A stretch of 33,623 nt of DNA, taken from assembly GCA_938084715.1 (NCBI GenBank), contig CALKES010000032.1, positions 1 through 33,623 on the forward strand, in the 5' to 3' direction. Origin of the DNA: Candidatus Bipolaricaulota bacterium. GTDB lineage: Bacteria > Bipolaricaulota > Bipolaricaulia > Bipolaricaulales > Bipolaricaulaceae. Below are positions 14,810-23,348 of this stretch, in pieces. Under the pieces are notes generated by a model, which was not told the DNA's origin, made no database searches, and worked only from the letters and a program-made list of their open reading frames with translations. Position 1 is the first letter of the stretch, and each line of letters begins with the position of its first letter. The translations under genes were made by a program, and so were the position numbers.

Positions 14810-16342
14810 GTGAACTGCAAGGCGGGAGGGCTCTTAAGACTCATCCTGGTTCTCGGCGCTTTGGGCGCGGTGGGGGCTGTCACAAAGGCGTGCAGGGTGA
14901 CCGTCCCCCCTGGGCGGTCGATCCAAGCGGCCATCGATGCCGCTCCCCCAGGGGCGGTGATCTGCCTGGAGGAAGGGACCTGGTTCGAAAACCTTGTGGT
15001 GACCCAACCCATCGTGCTGAGCGGAAGGTCGGGGAAGAGCGAGATCGCCGGAGGGAGAGGGGACCTCCCCGTGGTGAGGATCGCGCTCCCTGAGGGGGAG
15101 GACGGGGAGGTCGTCCTGTGGGGACTCAAAGTCACCGGGGGAATCAGCGCGGGCCCCGGGATCTACGTCGGAGAACATGCCGGCGTCACCCTCGACAACG
15201 TGACGGTGGAGGGGTGCGAGCTTCAGGGGCTCTGGGTCGGGGCCCATGCCCAGGTCACGGTCCGGAGCTCCGCGATCCGGGATAACTCCGGGGGAGGGAT
15301 CCGGGCCGAGGGGTTCGCCTGGCTCACGGTGGTCGATTCGGTGGTCTCCCACAACGGCGGGGACGGAATTGCCATCGCCGAGCGGGCCCAAGCTTCCCTG
15401 TCCGGGTCCCGGGTGGAGGGGAACCGGGGCTACGGGGTGCTCCTCCTTGGAGAAGGGTGCGGGGGAGAAGGTGGCCCCTTCGCAGGCCGGGTCACGGGAA
15501 GGAAGAACCTGATCCCCTGGCCGGGCCTCCCGGATGGGAACAGCCGGGGCTCGGTCTGCCCCGACGCCTTGGGGTTCCTCCTCACCGAGGCCGGGGGCGC
15601 GCTCGACCGCCGGCCGGAGCCCGGCCCCACCCTCCTCACAGGCGTCCGGTTCGTCCTCGAGCCCGTGGGCCTGGAGGGCCTACCCCCCCTCTCCCGCCAG
15701 AGGCGGCTCGAGGAGCTCATCGCAGTGCTCCAGGAGCGGCTCCAGGGCTTCCGCTTCTCCCAGGCCGAGGTCCGGCCCCGGGAGGGGAATCGGATCGAGG
15801 TCCTTGTCCCCGGGGTAGCAGACCCCGCTCGGCTCCGGTCCCTCCTCTCCCAGCGGAGCATCCTCACGTTCCACAAGGTGCTCGCCGCCTCCTGCTGCCC
15901 CGGTGACCTCCCCACCCCGGGGCCCGGGGAACTCCTCCTGCCCAACCGGGAGAGGATGGAGTGGTTCCTCGTCGAGGGGGAGCCCCTCCTCACCGGCGAG
16001 GCAATCGAGCAGGCCACCGCCCGGACGTCGGGGGACCCCCGCGCGCCAGGTTACTTCATTCCGCTGCGGTTCACACCCCAGGGCGCGGCCCAGTTCGCTG
16101 CGGCTCTGCAGAAGCTCTCCCCCAACGACCGGCTGGCGATCGTGGTGGACGGAGTCGTGCAGAGCGCCCCGGTGGTCACCTCGTCGATCCTGGAGGCAGC
16201 GCGGCGGGGCGGCCCCGCCGTGCGGGACAGCACCACGATCACCGGCCGCTTCACGCTGGAGGAGGCCCAGGCCCTGGCCGCCGCCCTTGGCGCCGGAGCC
16301 CTTCCCGTGGAGGTCCGGATCGTGGAGGAGGGCCTCTACTGA
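14810..16342 (+). CDS. Secreted parallel beta-helix protein fused to a SecD-like periplasmic domain
   Basis: A 510-residue protein starting at GTG 14810, with GGAGGTGA upstream. An N-terminal hydrophobic stretch (about 8-25) is a signal peptide or anchor. Residues about 30-215 are a right-handed parallel beta-helix: SIQAAIDAAPPGAVICLEEGTW is the classic entry, followed by repeated 20-25 residue coils. Residues about 275-510 match the SecD P1 region: VRFVLEP, an ERL...F...EVRPREGNRIEVLVPGV coil, LTGEAIEQA, FTPQGAAQFA, LAIVVDGVVQSAPVV, and ITGRFTLEEAQALAAAL...ALPV. In SecD this is followed by six membrane helices; here the protein ends instead. Function is unknown; it probably lies in the periplasm or on the surface. 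Confidence 0.75.
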   Translation: MNCKAGGLLRLILVLGALGAVGAVTKACRVTVPPGRSIQAAIDAAPPGAVICLEEGTWFENLVVTQPIVLSGRSGKSEIAGGRGDLPVVRIALPEGEDGEVVLWGLKVTGGISAGPGIYVGEHAGVTLDNVTVEGCELQGLWVGAHAQVTVRSSAIRDNSGGGIRAEGFAWLTVVDSVVSHNGGDGIAIAERAQASLSGSRVEGNRGYGVLLLGEGCGGEGGPFAGRVTGRKNLIPWPGLPDGNSRGSVCPDALGFLLTEAGGALDRRPEPGPTLLTGVRFVLEPVGLEGLPPLSRQRRLEELIAVLQERLQGFRFSQAEVRPREGNRIEVLVPGVADPARLRSLLSQRSILTFHKVLAASCCPGDLPTPGPGELLLPNRERMEWFLVEGEPLLTGEAIEQATARTSGDPRAPGYFIPLRFTPQGAAQFAAALQKLSPNDRLAIVVDGVVQSAPVVTSSILEAARRGGPAVRDSTTITGRFTLEEAQALAAALGAGALPVEVRIVEEGLY

Positions 16343-16367
16343 CCCCGGAGGGGCACCCCAAGGCCTT

Positions 16368-16379
16368 CTAAGGCCTTAG
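16368..16379. promoter_or_regulatory. Dyad CTAAGGCCTTAG next to the blaI promoter
   Basis: A perfect 12-bp palindrome directly upstream of the -35 hexamer. It shares CTAA-N4-TTAG with a second dyad at 16419-16430, 51 bp away (about five helical turns). Candidate binding site for the BlaI-type repressor. Confidence 0.4.
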
Positions 16380-16408
16380 TTGATTCCCCTCCCCCGCCGC
16401 TGTACACT
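16380..16408 (+). promoter_or_regulatory. Promoter of the blaI-M56/WD40 operon
   Basis: TTGATT (16380-16385), a 17-bp spacer and TACACT (16403-16408), followed by a 30-base leader with AGGAGG before the ATG at 16439. Confidence 0.65.
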
Positions 16409-16418
16409 GTGGTGGAAA

Positions 16419-16430
16419 CTAAAACTTTAG
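16419..16430. promoter_or_regulatory. Dyad CTAAAACTTTAG in the blaI leader
   Basis: CTAAA, AC, TTTAG: five-base arms just downstream of the predicted transcription start and adjacent to the AGGAGG site. A second candidate repressor site, matching the CTAA-N4-TTAG form of the dyad at 16368. Confidence 0.4.
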
Positions 16431-16438
16431 GAGGAACC

Positions 16439-16789
16439 ATGGCGGCCAAGAAGAGGCCCGTCCTCACCGATGCCGAACTGGAGATCATGAACGTCCTGTG
16501 GGATCAGGGGGCGTCCCGGGTCCGGGCGATCGTCGACGCCCTCCCCCGCCGCAAGGCCTACACCACCGTCCTCACCCTGCTTGGGATCCTGGAGAAGAAG
16601 GGGTATGTTCGGCACACCGTGGACGGACCGGCCCACGTCTGGCACCCCACGGTGAGCCGGGAGGAAGTGCGCCGGGCCGCCCTCCGCCGGCTCGTCGACA
16701 AGCTGTTTGAGGGCTCGGCCGAGCTCCTCGTGGCCCACCTCCTGAAGGACGAGGAGCTCGGGGGGAAACGCCGAAGGAGGAAGGGATGA
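16439..16789 (+). CDS. BlaI/MecI-family repressor
   Basis: A 116-residue winged-helix protein. LTDAELEIMNVLWDQGASRVRAIVDALP and RKAYTTVLTLLGILEKKGYVRHT are the hallmark BlaI/MecI segments: a dimer-forming DNA-binding domain, with a C-terminal helix that is cleaved upon induction in characterised systems. AGGAGG lies just before the ATG. The stop overlaps the start of the M56 peptidase gene (ATGA), the standard order for a repressor and its membrane metalloprotease antirepressor. No beta-lactamase is nearby, so the regulated function is more likely envelope stress or an unknown target. Confidence 0.92.
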   Translation: MAAKKRPVLTDAELEIMNVLWDQGASRVRAIVDALPRRKAYTTVLTLLGILEKKGYVRHTVDGPAHVWHPTVSREEVRRAALRRLVDKLFEGSAELLVAHLLKDEELGGKRRRRKG

Positions 16790-19749
16790 ACTCCCTCGTC
16801 CTCCATGGGACCGTCCTGGCTGTCCACGTCGTCCTCGTGGGGGCGGCCGTCCTCGTCCTCGGGCTCGGGGTCCGGCCCCTCGCCCGTCGGCTCCACCCCC
16901 GGGCCCAGGCCCTCCTCTGGTCCGCCCTGTTCCTCGCCGCCCTGGCGGGCCCCTTCGCGGCCCGGGTGGCCGGGGTGGACACCCCAACCCCTGTTGCTCC
17001 GACCCGCTCGGCGACGACAGCCCCTGAGACCCCGGCCCCCTCGCCGGGGGCGGCGGCCTCCCCCACCTCCCCGGTGGCCTCCCCTGCCGAGGCCCCTGAG
17101 CCCCGGGGGGGGGCCGAGGCCACGGAGCGAGCCGCTCCGGTCCCCGCCTCCCGGGCCCGGCTCCCCTCGGGCGCCTGGGCCTCGGCGGTCGTCGGGCTGT
17201 GGATGTTCGGCGCAGCGGTCCACCTTGGGCGGGTGGGGATCGGGATCTGGAGGGTGCGGAGGCTCAAGGCGGGGGGGACGCCCCTCTCCCTCCCCGGGGT
17301 GGAGGCGGCGTGGGCGGCCGCCGGCCCTGGCCGGCGCGCGCCCGTCCTCGTCTCCCCGCGGGTCCGGGTCCCCACCGCCGTGGGCTGGCTCCGGCCGGCG
17401 GTCCTCGTCCCCCCGTTCGTGGCCGAGGGCGTCTCCTCCCCCGACCTCGCCCGCCTCCTCCTCCACGAGATCGCCCACCTCCGCCTCGGCCACGACTGGG
17501 CCAAGCTCGGCCAGGAGCTTCTCTCTTCCCTGGTTTTCTTCAGCCCGGCCTTGCCCCTCCTCGCCCGGGAGCTTGCGCGGGCCCGGGAGGGGATCTGCGA
17601 CCTGTGGGCCGTGGAACGGACGGGATCGGCCCGGGTCTACGCCCGGGTCCTCCTGCGGTTTGGGCGCCTGGCCGCCCGTTTGGGACCAGTCCAGGCGGCG
17701 CAGCTTGAGCTCCCAAGTTCCTACCTTCGAAGGAGGATCGCGATGCTGCGAAGCGAACTAGTAGGTCGGCCGTATCGTCGGGCGCGGGCCCTCCTCGGGG
17801 GAGCGCTGGCAGGGGTGGGGATCGTCGCGGCGGTCGCCGCCCTCCCCCCCCTCCTCGTCTTCTCCGAGCAAGGGGTGGCCTGGACTTCCCCGGGGCCGTG
17901 GCGCCAGGTCGCCGGGTGTCCCGCGGAGCCCTTCACCTACGCCTCCCTCTCCGGACACGGGGGCATCCCGGTCGGGCTCGCGTTCAGCCCCCGGGGGGAC
18001 CTCCTCGCCACCGCCGAGCAAGGGACGAACGTGGTCCGCCTGTGGGACGTGAGGACCCTCCGGGAGGTGCGGACCCTGTTCCGCCCGGTCCCAACGCAGG
18101 CGACCATCGTGAACCTCCAGGTGCCCCTCGCCTTCTCCCCCGACGGGCGGCTCCTCGCCGCCGCCGGGGCAGACCCCAGTCCCTACCCGACCCAGGTCCG
18201 AAACAAGGTCTACATCTGGGACGTGGACCGGGGTGAGGTGGTGGCGGAGTTCTACACCGGTGAGCTCGCCCTCGACGCCGCGTTCAGCCCCGACGGAATC
18301 CAGCTCGTGGTGGCCCGGGAGGGGGAGCTCACCGTGTGGTCGCTTCAGGACGGAAGCGAGGTCCTGAAGGTCCGCGATGGGCGGTCGTGGGAGCGGGCGG
18401 CGTGGAGTCCGGACGGGCGCCTCCTCGCCCTCGGGGCGCGCTCCCGGTTCGATCCCACGGTACGGGACGTCACGCTGTGGGACGCGCGGACAGGGGAGCG
18501 GGTCGCGGCCTGGGGTGCGGCCGGGCCGGAGGTGGCCTTCTCCCCAAGAGGGGATTACCTCGCGTTCCCCACCCGGGACGGGGAGGTGTGGCTCGTCACC
18601 CTCGCCACGGGAGACGTGGTCCTCCGTCTCCCCGCCCACCCCGACGGCCCCGTGGCGTTCGCCCCGGACGGGACCCTCATCGCCCGGGCTCCGGACGGCT
18701 CCCTCCGGGCGTGGCGGGTCCCCGGGGGTGAGCCGGTGTGGACGCTTCCAGGAGCGGGGTGGCCCCGCTTTGCCGTCCACCCCGCGGGGAGGATCGTCGC
18801 CGTGGCCACGGGGTACGACCTCACCGTCCGCCTGTGGGACGTGGGGCGGGGCGAGCCCGTGGGCACCCTCCCTGGCCACCGGGCCACGGGGCTCCTTGCC
18901 GCCTCGCCGAGGAGCGGGCGGGTGGCCGTTCGGGCCGGGGCGGAGGTCACCCTGGGGGAGCCACCCTTCGAGGGGCCCGTCCGGACCCTCTCCCACCCGG
19001 GGCACGTGAGCGCCCTGGCGTGGGACCCCACCGGGAACCTCCTCGCCGCCGGCGTCCGGGGGGAAGTCCACCTCTGGGACCTGAGGACGGGTGAGCGGAG
19101 GGTCCTCCCCAGCCGAGGGGGTGAGATCCTCAGCCTGGCCTTCTCCCCCAACGGCCGAACCCTCGCCGCGGGGGGAGGGGATCAGGCGGTGATCCTGTGG
19201 GACCTCGAACGGGGGGAGGTCCGGACGGCCCTTCCCCAGCCCGGGGGGCGGGTGACCTCCCTCGCCTTCAGCCCCGACGGCCGAACCGTGGCGGTAGCCT
19301 TGGGGTTCACCGATTACCTCCCACTCACCCTGTGGGACGCCGCCACTGGGGAGAAGCGGGGGGAGTACCCCAACCACGGGGTGTGGGCGGCGTTCCGACC
19401 CGACGGAAGCCTCCTCACCTTCCGTACGGACCCCCTTCGCCCCTCCATGGACCTCGTCGTCCTCGACCCCACGAGCGGGGAGGGAAGAATCGTGGTGGAG
19501 AACTGGTACTGGTACCCCCTGGACCTCGACCCCACGGGCCGGTACCTCGCCGCCGGGGGGCGGATCGATGACCCCTACCTCCGGATCCTGGACCTCGAGG
19601 CAGGGGAGTGGGGGGCCGCGGTCCCGACGGGGGTCGTAGGGAGCATAGCGTTCGGCGCCCACGGACTCCTCTTTGTCTCCGGTACCGGGACGTTCCCCTC
19701 CCTCGGGGCCCTCGCCGCCTTCCACCTCGGGGGGATCCTGAAGCCGTAG
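16786..19749 (+). CDS. BlaR1-type M56 membrane metallopeptidase fused to WD40 propeller
   Basis: A 987-residue protein. Predicted membrane helices lie at about 8-28, 41-62 and 130-155, with a Pro/Ala/Thr-rich loop (65-125) between the second and third. The M56 zinc site HEIAH (227-231) is in [15 protein letters not shown], with a likely third ligand in REGICDLW (about 268). A fourth helix (about 336-358) leads to an extracytoplasmic C-terminal part. Instead of a penicillin-binding sensor this part (about 385-975) consists of WD40-type blades with recurring [17 protein letters not shown] and [10 protein letters not shown] motifs. By analogy with BlaR1 the propeller would sense a signal and the protease would inactivate the upstream repressor. 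Ligand unknown. Confidence 0.8.
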   Translation: MNSLVLHGTVLAVHVVLVGAAVLVLGLGVRPLARRLHPRAQALLWSALFLAALAGPFAARVAGVDTPTPVAPTRSATTAPETPAPSPGAAASPTSPVASPAEAPEPRGGAEATERAAPVPASRARLPSGAWASAVVGLWMFGAAVHLGRVGIGIWRVRRLKAGGTPLSLPGVEAAWAAAGPGRRAPVLVSPRVRVPTAVGWLRPAVLVPPFVAEGVSSPDLARLLLHEIAHLRLGHDWAKLGQELLSSLVFFSPALPLLARELARAREGICDLWAVERTGSARVYARVLLRFGRLAARLGPVQAAQLELPSSYLRRRIAMLRSELVGRPYRRARALLGGALAGVGIVAAVAALPPLLVFSEQGVAWTSPGPWRQVAGCPAEPFTYASLSGHGGIPVGLAFSPRGDLLATAEQGTNVVRLWDVRTLREVRTLFRPVPTQATIVNLQVPLAFSPDGRLLAAAGADPSPYPTQVRNKVYIWDVDRGEVVAEFYTGELALDAAFSPDGIQLVVAREGELTVWSLQDGSEVLKVRDGRSWERAAWSPDGRLLALGARSRFDPTVRDVTLWDARTGERVAAWGAAGPEVAFSPRGDYLAFPTRDGEVWLVTLATGDVVLRLPAHPDGPVAFAPDGTLIARAPDGSLRAWRVPGGEPVWTLPGAGWPRFAVHPAGRIVAVATGYDLTVRLWDVGRGEPVGTLPGHRATGLLAASPRSGRVAVRAGAEVTLGEPPFEGPVRTLSHPGHVSALAWDPTGNLLAAGVRGEVHLWDLRTGERRVLPSRGGEILSLAFSPNGRTLAAGGGDQAVILWDLERGEVRTALPQPGGRVTSLAFSPDGRTVAVALGFTDYLPLTLWDAATGEKRGEYPNHGVWAAFRPDGSLLTFRTDPLRPSMDLVVLDPTSGEGRIVVENWYWYPLDLDPTGRYLAAGGRIDDPYLRILDLEAGEWGAAVPTGVVGSIAFGAHGLLFVSGTGTFPSLGALAAFHLGGILKP

Positions 19750-19769
19750 CCTTCAAGAGGAACTCCGGA

Positions 19770-19803
19770 CCCCCGGCCCACCGCGGACCGGGGGCTCTTT
19801 TCT
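19770..19803 (+). terminator. Rho-independent terminator after the M56-WD40 gene
   Basis: CCCCCGG, an 11-base loop, CCGGGGG, then CTCTTTTCT; it begins 21 bases after the stop codon. This is the clearest intrinsic terminator in the window. Confidence 0.75.
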
Positions 19804-19880
19804 CCTGGGGGAACAGGCCCTCGGGGGATCGTGGAGGCCCCGGTCCTCCGCGGGGCGGTCTGGTAAGCTTTCCGTGGGCT

Positions 19881-20204
19881 ATGGCCGATCGGAAGCTCGC
19901 CGTGGAGCGGGGGGAGCTCTTTGGGGTCCTCGGCCCGAACGGCGCGGGGAAGACGCCGCTCGCCAAGATCCTCGCCACCCTCCTCTCCCCCACCTCGGGA
20001 ACCGCCCGCGTTCTGGGGATCGACGTCGTCGAGAACCCTCGGGAGGTCCGCCTCTCGACGGGGATGCGGCAGAAGATGAACTCCGCCTGGGGGTTCCTCA
20101 CGGATCCGGAGGTCCTGTTCCTCGACGTGGGGACGGCCCGGGCCCTGCGGTTCTTCGAGGACCTCGCCCGGCGGGAGGGCGCCTCACGCTGCGGGGGCCA
20201 GTGA
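19881..20204 (+). pseudogene. Decayed ABC transporter ATPase
   Basis: An open frame of 107 codons that looks like an ATPase of some 300 residues with internal deletions. It keeps the start ([20 protein letters not shown]), though the Walker A is followed by Pro where Thr is usual. Then come [31 protein letters not shown] and, without the usual Q-loop region, [24 protein letters not shown]. The EPT-x-GLD stretch after Walker B and the whole switch region are missing, and the frame continues with [19 protein letters not shown]. It cannot form a working ATP site. Alternative: a short derived protein with a new role, which I consider unlikely. Confidence 0.65.
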
Positions 20205-20641
20205 GGGAGAGCGTGGACGCCCGCGCCGTCAAGTCCCGCCTGGGGGAGGCGGGGCGGAGCTTCGCCGTGGGAGCGTGGCTTGGCTGGCAGATCGCGTCGA
20301 ACTGGACGGACCCGTTCCTGTTCGCGGTCTACTCCGTGGTCAAGCCCGTGGCCGGGGCCCTCTACCTCCTCTCGGGGGTCGTCTTCCCCCTGGGCGTTCT
20401 CCCGGCTCCCCTCCAAGCCCTCGGAAAGGCGCTCCCCACGACGTACTGGCTCGAGGCGCTGCGCCGGGCCCTCCTCGGGGACGGGGGGAGCGCGGCCCTG
20501 GGCGACGTCCCCACGGGGACGCTCGTCCTGGTCCTCGCCCTGTCCGCGACAGTCCTGGCGCTCGCCGCGGTCCTCGTCTTCCGCCTGGCGGAGGGGATCG
20601 CCCACCGGCGGGGGCTCCTCGACATGCAGACCACGCACTGA
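20201..20641 (+). pseudogene. Decayed ABC-2 type permease
   Basis: A 146-codon frame starting at GTG 20201 that overlaps the ATPase remnant's stop (GTGA). It begins like drug/polysaccharide ABC-2 permeases (GAWLGWQIASNWTDPFLFAVYSVVKP) and jumps directly to the C-terminal half: LSGVVFPLGVLPAPLQALGKALPTTYWLEALRRALLG, then a last membrane helix. The middle helices are absent. Both genes of the pair therefore show in-frame internal loss, consistent with a dying transporter operon. It lies seven bases upstream of the GNAT gene. Confidence 0.6.
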
Positions 20642-20647
20642 AGGGCC

Positions 20648-21499
20648 ATGGCGATCACCGTTCGCCCCGCGACGCCTGAGGATCGGGAGAGGATCCTCGC
20701 CATCTCAGCCCAGATCTGGGAGGGGGAGGACTACATCCCGCTCGTCCTCGACGCCTGGCTCGCCGAGGGGGGCCTCGCCGTGGCCGAGCTCGATGGAACC
20801 GTGGCCGGGTTTGCGAAGATGACGCTCCTCGCCCCAGGCGAGGTGTGGCTCGAGGGGCTGCGGGTGGACCCCGCCCACCGGGGGAAAGGGGCGGCCAAGG
20901 CGATCGCCCAGCACCAGCTCCAGACCGCCCTCAGGCTCCGACCCCGCTCCGTTCGCTTTGCCACCGCCGAGGTGAACGCCGAAAGCCTCCACATCGCCCG
21001 GAGCCAGGGGTTCCAGGAGATCGCTCGGTTCACGTACGTCGAGGGCCCGGTGCGGGACGAGCCCTCGACCCCGGGCGTCCACCCCGTCCGCGAGGTCGAG
21101 CGAGCGGCGGCGTTCCTCCGGCGCTCGCCCGCGTACCGCGCGGCCCGCGGGCTCCTCGGGTGGGGGTGGCGGTTCCCTGAGCTCACCCCGGAACGGCTCG
21201 CCGCCCTCGTCGCCGAAGGGGCGGCCTTCGGCGTCGGGGACCCGCTCCAGGGGATCCTCCTCCTCGTCCCCGACCCCTACGCGCCGGAGGCGTTCGCCTC
21301 CGTGGCGTTCCTCGACGGGACGGAAGAGGCGGAGGACGCCCTCCTCCGGTTCGCCCACGCCTGGGCCCGGGAGAAGGGGGGGCACTACCTTGCGGCGATG
21401 GTTCCACGGGAGGAGCACCTGCCCGGGTTCGAGCGGAACGGACTCGTCCCCCTGCCCTCCTTCCGGTACGTCCTCGTCCTCGCCTACCCCCTCGGCTAG
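20648..21499 (+). CDS. GNAT-family N-acetyltransferase
   Basis: A 283-residue protein. Its N-terminal GNAT domain (about 1-140) has ITVRPATPEDRERILAI, LAVAELDGTVAGFAKM and the acetyl-CoA-binding motif VDPAHRGKGAAKAIAQ, then NAESLHIARSQGFQEIARF. Residues about 150-283 form a second, more diverged region ending LPGFERNGLVPLPSFRYVLVLAYPL that may be another acetyltransferase-like lobe. The acceptor substrate is unknown. It starts at ATG 20648, preceded by GAAGG, and stops at a CTAG shared with the convergent lipoprotein gene. Confidence 0.82.
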   Translation: MAITVRPATPEDRERILAISAQIWEGEDYIPLVLDAWLAEGGLAVAELDGTVAGFAKMTLLAPGEVWLEGLRVDPAHRGKGAAKAIAQHQLQTALRLRPRSVRFATAEVNAESLHIARSQGFQEIARFTYVEGPVRDEPSTPGVHPVREVERAAAFLRRSPAYRAARGLLGWGWRFPELTPERLAALVAEGAAFGVGDPLQGILLLVPDPYAPEAFASVAFLDGTEEAEDALLRFAHAWAREKGGHYLAAMVPREEHLPGFERNGLVPLPSFRYVLVLAYPLG

Positions 21500-22197
21500 G
21501 GTTCCCCGTCGGAAGCGGGGGGGAGACAGGGGGCCCGGCAGCCTGGGGCCGCCCCCGAGAGAACGCTGCACTTCGTCTCCCCCGGGACCTCCCGGCACGC
21601 CCGGACCCGGTACCAGTACCGCAACCCCGCGCTCGCCGTTTCGTCCTCAAACGCAGTTCCCGTCACGTACTCCGCTCCGGGGACGATGGGAAACCCGGCG
21701 TCGGGGCTCCGGTCGCGGTGGACCTGGTAGTAGGTCGCCCCGGGAACGGGGTCCCAGGTGACGACGATCCGGTCCCCGTGCGTTGTGCTGGCCTGGACGT
21801 TCGTCGGCGCGGGGGGACGGCCCGCGTAGCCGGGAACGGGACCGGCCTCGGGCCCGCACCCGGCGGAGTTGCACGCCCGCACCTTGTACCAGTAGAGGAC
21901 CCCCTGGTTCGCCAACCCGACCGGGTCCACGTAGGACGGGGTTGAGACCTCCCCGGGGAACTGCTCGTAGGGCCCGCCCTGGGCGGAAGCCCGGAACACC
22001 CGGTACCCCGTCGCCCGCTCCACCGGGCTCCAGGTGAGCTGGATGGCGTCCTCCAAGCTCGCAAACGACGCCGAAAGCCCCCCCGGGGCCGCGCCCGGGG
22101 GGACGGTCGGAAGGGTGTTCAGGAGATCACACCCGGAAAGCAGGGCCCCCAGGACCAGGAGCCCCCCCACCTGCGCCAGTCGCATCCTCCTCGCCAT
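21496..22197 (-). CDS. Lipoprotein with two fibronectin type III domains
   Basis: A 233-residue protein starting at ATG 22197, with AGGAGGGGAG upstream. A signal peptide (GGLLVLGALLSGC) ends in the lipobox LLSGC. Two FnIII-like repeats follow: residues about 45-125 (LTWSPVERATGYRVFRAS...YWYKVRACNSAGCGPEAGPV) and about 130-215 (VTWDPVPGATYYQVHRD...YWYRVRAC). FnIII modules usually mediate adhesion or carbohydrate binding on the cell surface. The C-terminus is rich in Cys, Pro and Ser. No enzymatic motif is seen. Confidence 0.82.
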   Translation of the reverse strand: MARRMRLAQVGGLLVLGALLSGCDLLNTLPTVPPGAAPGGLSASFASLEDAIQLTWSPVERATGYRVFRASAQGGPYEQFPGEVSTPSYVDPVGLANQGVLYWYKVRACNSAGCGPEAGPVPGYAGRPPAPTNVQASTTHGDRIVVTWDPVPGATYYQVHRDRSPDAGFPIVPGAEYVTGTAFEDETASAGLRYWYRVRACREVPGETKCSVLSGAAPGCRAPCLPPASDGEP

Positions 22198-22222
22198 CGG
22201 TTCTCCCCTCCTCGTGGCGATC

Positions 22223-23293
22223 TTAGGACGCCCCGGCGGAGGGGACAAACGGGGGAAGCGCGGGGTCGAGCCCCCCAAGCTCGGCCAGGAGCTCCTCGCC
22301 GCCCGCGCCGAGGGCCCCCAGGATCGCCTCCTCCAGGGCCAGGAGCCCCGGGAGGGCCCGGGCCATCTTCTCCCCTTCCGCGGAGTACCGGCAGGAGAGA
22401 CAGGTGACCCGGGCCTCGAGGCCCACCACCTCGTCCTCCTCGACGACCTTGTCCGCGTAGTGGACGACCTTCTCCTCCCACGTCTCCGGCTGCGCCCCGA
22501 GGACGTGCCGCTCGGCGATCCGGGCGAGAGCGGGCCAGCCGCGGGAGCGGAGGATCCGCCCCGCCCCCACCCCGTGGTCGGCCGGCTTCTCGGACGTGAG
22601 CTTGTCCAGGTCGTGGAGGAGCGCGCCCCGGTGGACGAGGAGGGGATCGACGGGAACCCCCCGCTCCCGCAGCCGAAGGGCGAGGTGGTGCGCGACCCCC
22701 GCGACGGCCAGGGAGTGCCGGACGACGTTCTCGGGGACGCCGTGCGCCCGAAGGAGGGCCAGGGTCTCAACAAGGTCAGGAAGGAACGGTCCTTCCAGCA
22801 CCCGTGGGAGCTCCGGGAGGGTCCGGACCTCCGCGTCGTGGACGGGGTGGGAGAGCGGGGGCCGCCCGCCCCTTGGGTTAAACCAGACGGCCCGGAGGCC
22901 GGCCCCCTTGGCCCCCACGATGTCCGTCCCGTAACGGTCCCCAACCATCGCCGCCTCCGAGGCCGAGCACCCGATGCGTTCCAGGACAGCATGAAAGAAC
23001 GCGGGGTCGGGCTTGGTCGTCCCGAGGTCGCGCGCCGTGACGACGGCAGAGACGTACCGGTCGAGCCCGACCCGGGCCAGGGCCTTGCGGACGAGGATCT
23101 CGTCGGACGCCCCGGCGTTCGTGGCCACGGCGAGGGCGAACCGGCCGTGGAGGGCTTCCAAGGCTTCCCTCGCCCCGGGGATCGCCTCGACCCGGGGCCA
23201 GTCCGCCATCGGGCCGGGGTACTCCGGGAACTCCCGCATCAGGGTCCCCCCCCAGTCGAACAGGACCGCCCGCACCCGACAACCCCCAACCAT
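22223..23293 (-). CDS. HAD-like hydrolase fused to an HD domain
   Basis: A 356-residue fusion. The HAD part (about 1-190) has motif I AVLFDWGGTLM, motif II in AVATNAG, the lysine in TTKPDPAFF and motif IV MVGDRYGTDIVGAKGAG. In motif I the second aspartate of DxD is glycine, so the acid/base residue for phosphatase action is missing or supplied elsewhere. The HD part (about 200-340) has HSLAVAGVAHHLALRL and GALLHDLDK, metal ligands of HD phosphohydrolases. ATG 23293 lies six bases behind TATCAT, which supports this start and a leaderless mRNA. Divergent from the gene at 23349. Confidence 0.8.
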   Translation of the reverse strand: MVGGCRVRAVLFDWGGTLMREFPEYPGPMADWPRVEAIPGAREALEALHGRFALAVATNAGASDEILVRKALARVGLDRYVSAVVTARDLGTTKPDPAFFHAVLERIGCSASEAAMVGDRYGTDIVGAKGAGLRAVWFNPRGGRPPLSHPVHDAEVRTLPELPRVLEGPFLPDLVETLALLRAHGVPENVVRHSLAVAGVAHHLALRLRERGVPVDPLLVHRGALLHDLDKLTSEKPADHGVGAGRILRSRGWPALARIAERHVLGAQPETWEEKVVHYADKVVEEDEVVGLEARVTCLSCRYSAEGEKMARALPGLLALEEAILGALGAGGEELLAELGGLDPALPPFVPSAGAS

Positions 23294-23299
23294 GTTGGG

Positions 23300-23305
23300 A
23301 TGATA
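23300..23305 (-). promoter_or_regulatory. -10 box of the HAD-HD gene
   Basis: Minus-strand TATCAT, six bases (CCCAAC) before the ATG at 23293. Forms a back-to-back pair with the plus-strand -10 box at 23336. Confidence 0.45.
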
Positions 23306-23335
23306 CCCGCGCCACGAGCTCTGAGATCCGCCCGG

Positions 23336-23341
23336 TACAAT
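23336..23341 (+). promoter_or_regulatory. -10 box of the C39-like gene
   Basis: TACAAT, seven bases before the ATG at 23349. An in-frame ATG at 23340 overlaps this box and is therefore rejected as the start. Confidence 0.45.
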
Positions 23342-23348
23342 GGGAGCC

